DNA of 24,024 nt, taken from Clostridia bacterium. GTDB lineage: Bacteria > Bacillota > Clostridia > Christensenellales > Borkfalkiaceae. The stretch's first letter is position 1, and each line of letters begins with the position of its first letter. The translations under genes and the position numbers were made by a program. The notes under the pieces were generated by a model. It had not been told where the DNA came from, did not search any database, and worked only from the letters and a program-made list of their open reading frames with translations. The DNA is taken from NCBI GenBank assembly GCA_017504065.1, contig JAFVRU010000016.1:1-24024 (forward strand), given 5' to 3'. Shown here in pieces: positions 20,443-24,024 of the stretch.

Positions 20443-22026
20443 ATGACTTTGCAAGAATATTTGGAACTGAAAAACGGCTCCGACATACGCGGCGTCGCTA
20501 CGGACGGAGTAGAAAACGAACCGGTAACGTTGACGACGGAAGCGGTCGAAAATATCGCAAAAGCCTTTTGCGTATGGCTCATTTCTCACACGGGGAAAAC
20601 GCGGGTACGCGTGGCGGTGGGATACGACTCCCGTATTTCTGCGCCTGCGCTTTGCGACGCGGTAGTAAAAGGAATCACTTCCACGGGACACGACGCGGTT
20701 GTAACGGGGCTGTCCACGACTCCGTCGATGTTTATGCTGCTCAAAGACGAAGCTTGGGCGGAAGACGCGCCTTGCCAAGGCTCGATCATGATTACCGCAA
20801 GCCACTTGCCCTTCCACCGCAACGGATTGAAATTCTTTTCCGTAAACGGCGGATTGGAAAGCTCCGACGTCGGAGAAATTTTGAATTTAGCGGCAACCTA
20901 CCGTTTTGCCGAACCTTTCGAATTTGGGGAAACGCTTGAAAAGCCGTATTTGGAAACGTACGCGGCTGCGCTAGTAGCCAAAGTACGGGAAGCAACAGGC
21001 GACGAAACGCCGCTCGCGGGGAAAAAGATCGTCGTGGACGCAGGAAACGGCGCAGGCGGGTTCTTTGTCGATAAAGTCTTGCAAGTTTTGGGCGCGAATA
21101 CGGACGGTTCGCAATTTTTAGAACCGGACGGAACGTTCCCCAACCATATCCCCAACCCTGAAAATAAAGACGCGATGCGTTCCGTTTGCGAAGCCGTCAA
21201 GGCAGCGAAAGCCGATTTCGGCATCATCTTCGATACGGACGTAGACCGCGCGGGCGCGGTGGACAAGAACGGCGCGGAAATCAACCGCAACCGCTTGATC
21301 GCGCTCATTTCCGCGATTTTGCTCGAAGAACAAAAAGGCACGATCGTAACCGATTCCGTTACGTCGGACGGCTTGGCGAAATTCATCGCCGCGCGGGGCG
21401 GGAAACACCACCGTTTCAAGCGTGGGTATAAAAACGTCATCAACGAAGCGATTCGTTTGAATGCTATGGGCGAATATACCCCCATCGCCATCGAAACGAG
21501 CGGGCATGCCGCTTTGCTGGAAAATTATTTCTTGGACGACGGCGCGTACTTGATCACAAGGCTTTTGATCGCGCTCGCCAAAGCGGCGAAAGCGGGTAAG
21601 GAACTCACCGACGTCATCGCCGATCTGGAGCTCCCTGCGGAAGAAAAGGAAGTCCGTTTGCGCTTTGTGCCCGATTGCGATTTCAAAACGATGGGCGCGG
21701 GAATCTTAAAGGATTTCCTTGCCTATGCCGAGCATTTATCCTACGCAAAACCTGCGCCCGATAACTACGAAGGCTGTCGGATTTGCTACGACGAACGCCA
21801 CGGCAACGGTTGGGCGTTACTGCGCATGAGCTTACACGAGCCCATTTTGCCGATCAACTTGGAAAGCAGCGTTTGCGGCGGGCTATTAAAAATCGCCAAG
21901 GATTTGTATTATTTCTTGAAGAAATATCCTTGTTTGGACGTTACGCCGCTGCAAAACGCAATCGAAGCGGAACGGCAAAAATTATTAGAAGAAGTGAAAA
22001 ACGCGAAAGACCGTTTTCTATTTTAA
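20443..22026 (+). CDS. Phosphohexomutase (phosphomannomutase/phosphoglucomutase family)
   Basis: The enzyme interconverts hexose 1- and 6-phosphates through a phosphoserine. In the 527-residue form chosen, S120 in MITASHLPFHRNG is the phosphorylated serine. The Mg2+ loop is DTDVDRAG (264-271), and IAIETSGHAAL is the sugar-binding block. TASHLP replaces the commoner TASHNP. I chose ATG 20443 because AAAGGAAG precedes it; an ATG 13 codons upstream (20404) adds an unconserved basic segment. Substrate (mannose or glucose phosphate) cannot be decided. The transketolase gene follows after 30 bp, so the two share a transcript and both handle sugar phosphates. Confidence 0.92.
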   Translation: MTLQEYLELKNGSDIRGVATDGVENEPVTLTTEAVENIAKAFCVWLISHTGKTRVRVAVGYDSRISAPALCDAVVKGITSTGHDAVVTGLSTTPSMFMLLKDEAWAEDAPCQGSIMITASHLPFHRNGLKFFSVNGGLESSDVGEILNLAATYRFAEPFEFGETLEKPYLETYAAALVAKVREATGDETPLAGKKIVVDAGNGAGGFFVDKVLQVLGANTDGSQFLEPDGTFPNHIPNPENKDAMRSVCEAVKAAKADFGIIFDTDVDRAGAVDKNGAEINRNRLIALISAILLEEQKGTIVTDSVTSDGLAKFIAARGGKHHRFKRGYKNVINEAIRLNAMGEYTPIAIETSGHAALLENYFLDDGAYLITRLLIALAKAAKAGKELTDVIADLELPAEEKEVRLRFVPDCDFKTMGAGILKDFLAYAEHLSYAKPAPDNYEGCRICYDERHGNGWALLRMSLHEPILPINLESSVCGGLLKIAKDLYYFLKKYPCLDVTPLQNAIEAERQKLLEEVKNAKDRFLF

Positions 22027-22056
22027 ACCGATAAATAAATTTTAGGAGATATATCA

Positions 22057-24024
22057 ATGGACGTACAAAAAACCACTATCAACGCGATCAGATTTTTATC
22101 CGCGGAAGCGATTGAAAAAGCGAAATCCGGACACCCCGGTTTGCCGATGGGCTGCGCGCCGATCGCCTATACGCTCTTTCAGAATTTCTTGAAATTCAAT
22201 CCGAAAGATATGCAATGGCATGACCGCGACAGATTTATCCTGTCGGCGGGACACGGCTCAATGCTCGATTATTCCCTGTTCTATCTTTACGGCATGGGTT
22301 TGACGAAAGAAGATTTGCAAGACTTCCGTCAATTCGGCTCGAAAACGCCCGGACATCCCGAATACGGCCACACAGTCGGCGTAGAAACGACCACAGGTCC
22401 TTTGGGACAAGGGATCGCCAACGCCGTCGGTATGGCGCTTGCGGAAGCGCATCTTGCGGCAAAATACAACAAGCCCGGCTATAAGGTCGTAGACCACTAC
22501 ACCTACGCGCTTTGCGGCGACGGCTGCTTGGAAGAAGGTATCGCGTACGAAGCTTGCTCGTTTGCAGGAACGCACGCGCTCGGCAAACTCATTCTTTTGT
22601 ACGACGATAACGATATTACCATCGAAGGCGATACGGACGTTACGTTCAAGGAAAACGTCGGCGCGCGGTTCGCGGCGCAAAATTGGCAAGTACTCCACGT
22701 CGATCTCGTATCTTCCCCCGACGACGTAGCGGCGCTTTCCGACGCGATCGAAAAAGCAAAGGCGCGTACGGATAAACCGTCCGTCATCATTTGCCATACC
22801 CATATCGGTTACGGCTCGCCTTTGGAAGGCTCGGCGAAATGCCACGGCGCTCCCCTTGGCGCGGAAAACTTGCAAAAGACCAAGGAAAAACTCGGCTGGG
22901 AATTCGCTCCGTTCGAATGCCCGCAAGAAGTATTCGACCACTGCGCAATCGCCGCTACGGCAGGCGCAAACGCGCAAGCGCAATGGAATAAGACGTTCGC
23001 GGAATACGAAGCGACTTATCCCGAACTTGCGGCGGAATACAAAGCCGTAATGGCAGGCAAAATGCCCAACTTCGACGAGATCGAAGATTTGTATACGTTC
23101 GAAAAACCGATGGCTACCCGTCAAACTTCGGCGGTAGTATTGAACAAGCTCGCGGCGCGTATCCCCCAACTCATGGGCGGTTCGGCGGACCTTGGTCCTT
23201 CCAACCTTTCGGAAATGAAAAACACGGACAGCGTACAATACGGCACGTTCGCGCCCGCGGATTTCGCAGGCAGAAATATGCATTTCGGGATTCGTGAACA
23301 CGCGATGGCGGCGATTGCGAACGGTATGCAATTACACGGCGGTATCCAAGCGTATTGCGCGACGTTCTTCGTATTCTCCGATTACTGCAAACCCGCAATG
23401 CGGCTCTCCGCGCTCATGAAACAACCCGTAACGTATATCATGACGCACGATTCCATCGGCGTCGGCGAAGACGGACCTACGCATCAACCCGTAGAACAGC
23501 TCATCATGCTCCGTTCGATCCCCGGTTTGAAAGTATACCGTCCCGCGGACGGCAAGGAAACGGCGGCGGCTTGGGTTTCCGCGCTCAAAGGCAACGAACC
23601 TACCGTACTCGTACTCACCCGTCAAAACCTGCCGCAATACGAAAACAGCGGCAAACAGGCGTTGTTCGGCGGCTACGTATTGGAAGACTGCGCGGGCGTA
23701 CCCGACGTATTGCTCATCGGTACGGGTTCGGAAGTCGAACTGTGCGTGAAAGCGAAAGCGGAACTTGCGGCGCAAGGCGTGAACGCGCGCGTTATTTCGA
23801 TGCCCTGCTTCGAAGAATTCGAAAAGCAATCGGCGGAATACAAGGATTCCGTTCTCCCTGCGGCGATCAAGGCAAGAGTTTGCGTCGAAGCAGGCTCGCC
23901 TTATAGCTGGTATAAATATGCGGGCGATTGCGGGGAAATCGTCGCAATGGATACGTTCGGCGCTTCCGCTCCTGCGGGCGTGCTCTTCCCCCATTTCGGG
24001 TTCACCGTAGAAAACGTCGTGAAG
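22057..24024 (+). CDS. tkt: Transketolase (3' end cut by window)
   Basis: The open frame runs 656 codons from the ATG after AGGAG to the window edge, with no stop; full-length transketolases have about 660-670 residues, so only a few are missing. It transfers two-carbon ketol units in the pentose phosphate pathway using thiamine diphosphate and Mg2+. Visible motifs are GHPGLPMG (25-32), GHGS (65-68), GPLGQG (114-119), the ThDP motif GDGCLEEG (154-161) with YDDNDI after it, and the pyrimidine-domain HFGIREHAM with catalytic E414. The last residues, FGFTVENVV, belong to the C-terminal domain. Long open frames on the opposite strand are codon-bias shadows. Confidence 0.96.
   Translation, partial: MDVQKTTINAIRFLSAEAIEKAKSGHPGLPMGCAPIAYTLFQNFLKFNPKDMQWHDRDRFILSAGHGSMLDYSLFYLYGMGLTKEDLQDFRQFGSKTPGHPEYGHTVGVETTTGPLGQGIANAVGMALAEAHLAAKYNKPGYKVVDHYTYALCGDGCLEEGIAYEACSFAGTHALGKLILLYDDNDITIEGDTDVTFKENVGARFAAQNWQVLHVDLVSSPDDVAALSDAIEKAKARTDKPSVIICHTHIGYGSPLEGSAKCHGAPLGAENLQKTKEKLGWEFAPFECPQEVFDHCAIAATAGANAQAQWNKTFAEYEATYPELAAEYKAVMAGKMPNFDEIEDLYTFEKPMATRQTSAVVLNKLAARIPQLMGGSADLGPSNLSEMKNTDSVQYGTFAPADFAGRNMHFGIREHAMAAIANGMQLHGGIQAYCATFFVFSDYCKPAMRLSALMKQPVTYIMTHDSIGVGEDGPTHQPVEQLIMLRSIPGLKVYRPADGKETAAAWVSALKGNEPTVLVLTRQNLPQYENSGKQALFGGYVLEDCAGVPDVLLIGTGSEVELCVKAKAELAAQGVNARVISMPCFEEFEKQSAEYKDSVLPAAIKARVCVEAGSPYSWYKYAGDCGEIVAMDTFGASAPAGVLFPHFGFTVENVVK

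Noticed and set aside
22258..23331. 357-codon minus-strand frame
   Set aside because: It is antisense to transketolase, which is continuous and has all motifs.

Overview
The window reads as chromosomal DNA of a Gram-positive bacterium of the class Clostridia (Bacillota). The grounds are AGGAG-type ribosome binding sites, sigma-A promoters with 17-18 bp spacers, the DUF512-der-plsY gene order, DUF421/DUF4363, DegV and ECF S-component families, and a tmRNA tag ending in ALAA. A finer placement (perhaps Christensenellales-like) is only a guess. Positions 1-1200 look different from the rest: more AT-rich, sparsely coding, with a truncated mobile-element-like gene and several palindromes. From about 1290 rightwards the DNA is compact core genome.

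Layout. 1-295: C-terminal end of a DeoR-family regulator with a strong terminator. 296-1290: an AT-rich accessory-looking stretch with one short gene and large inverted repeats, lying against the 3' end of ssrA (tmRNA, minus strand, 1292-1657). 1737-7987 (minus): a five-gene operon, DUF512 radical-SAM protein, der, plsY, trkA and trkH, from a promoter that would give a leaderless mRNA. 8064-11914 (minus): lgt, pncB, lspA and an rluD-like gene, tightly packed, with a promoter at one end and a terminator at the other. 12022-12732 (minus): a FolT-like ECF S component under a tetrahydrofolate riboswitch. 13015-14085 (plus): a DUF421/DUF4363 membrane pair. 14144-15726 (minus): a UDPGP-family uridylyltransferase coupled to a small unknown protein. 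15923-17112 (minus): a CsoR-type metal sensor overlapping a DMT transporter, with an operator at the promoter. 17273-17740 (minus): a PH-domain membrane protein. 17866-19160 (minus): a cobalamin riboswitch, a DUF4430 lipoprotein and an ECF S component. 19267-20169 (minus): a DegV protein. 20443-24024 (plus): a phosphohexomutase and transketolase, the latter cut by the window end.

Together the genes cover ribosome assembly and rescue (Der, RluD-like, tmRNA), envelope lipids and lipoproteins (PlsY, Lgt, LspA), K+ uptake (TrkAH), NAD salvage (PncB), vitamin uptake (folate and B12 S components, both riboswitch controlled; their shared ECF energising module is not in this window) and sugar-phosphate metabolism. 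Lgt and LspA would also mature the DUF4430 lipoprotein encoded here. The parts most worth following up are the CsoR-DMT transporter operon, the B12 riboswitch/DUF4430/S-component unit, and the ssrA-flanking remnant region. I found no CRISPR array, insertion sequence, toxin-antitoxin pair or recognisable defence system.
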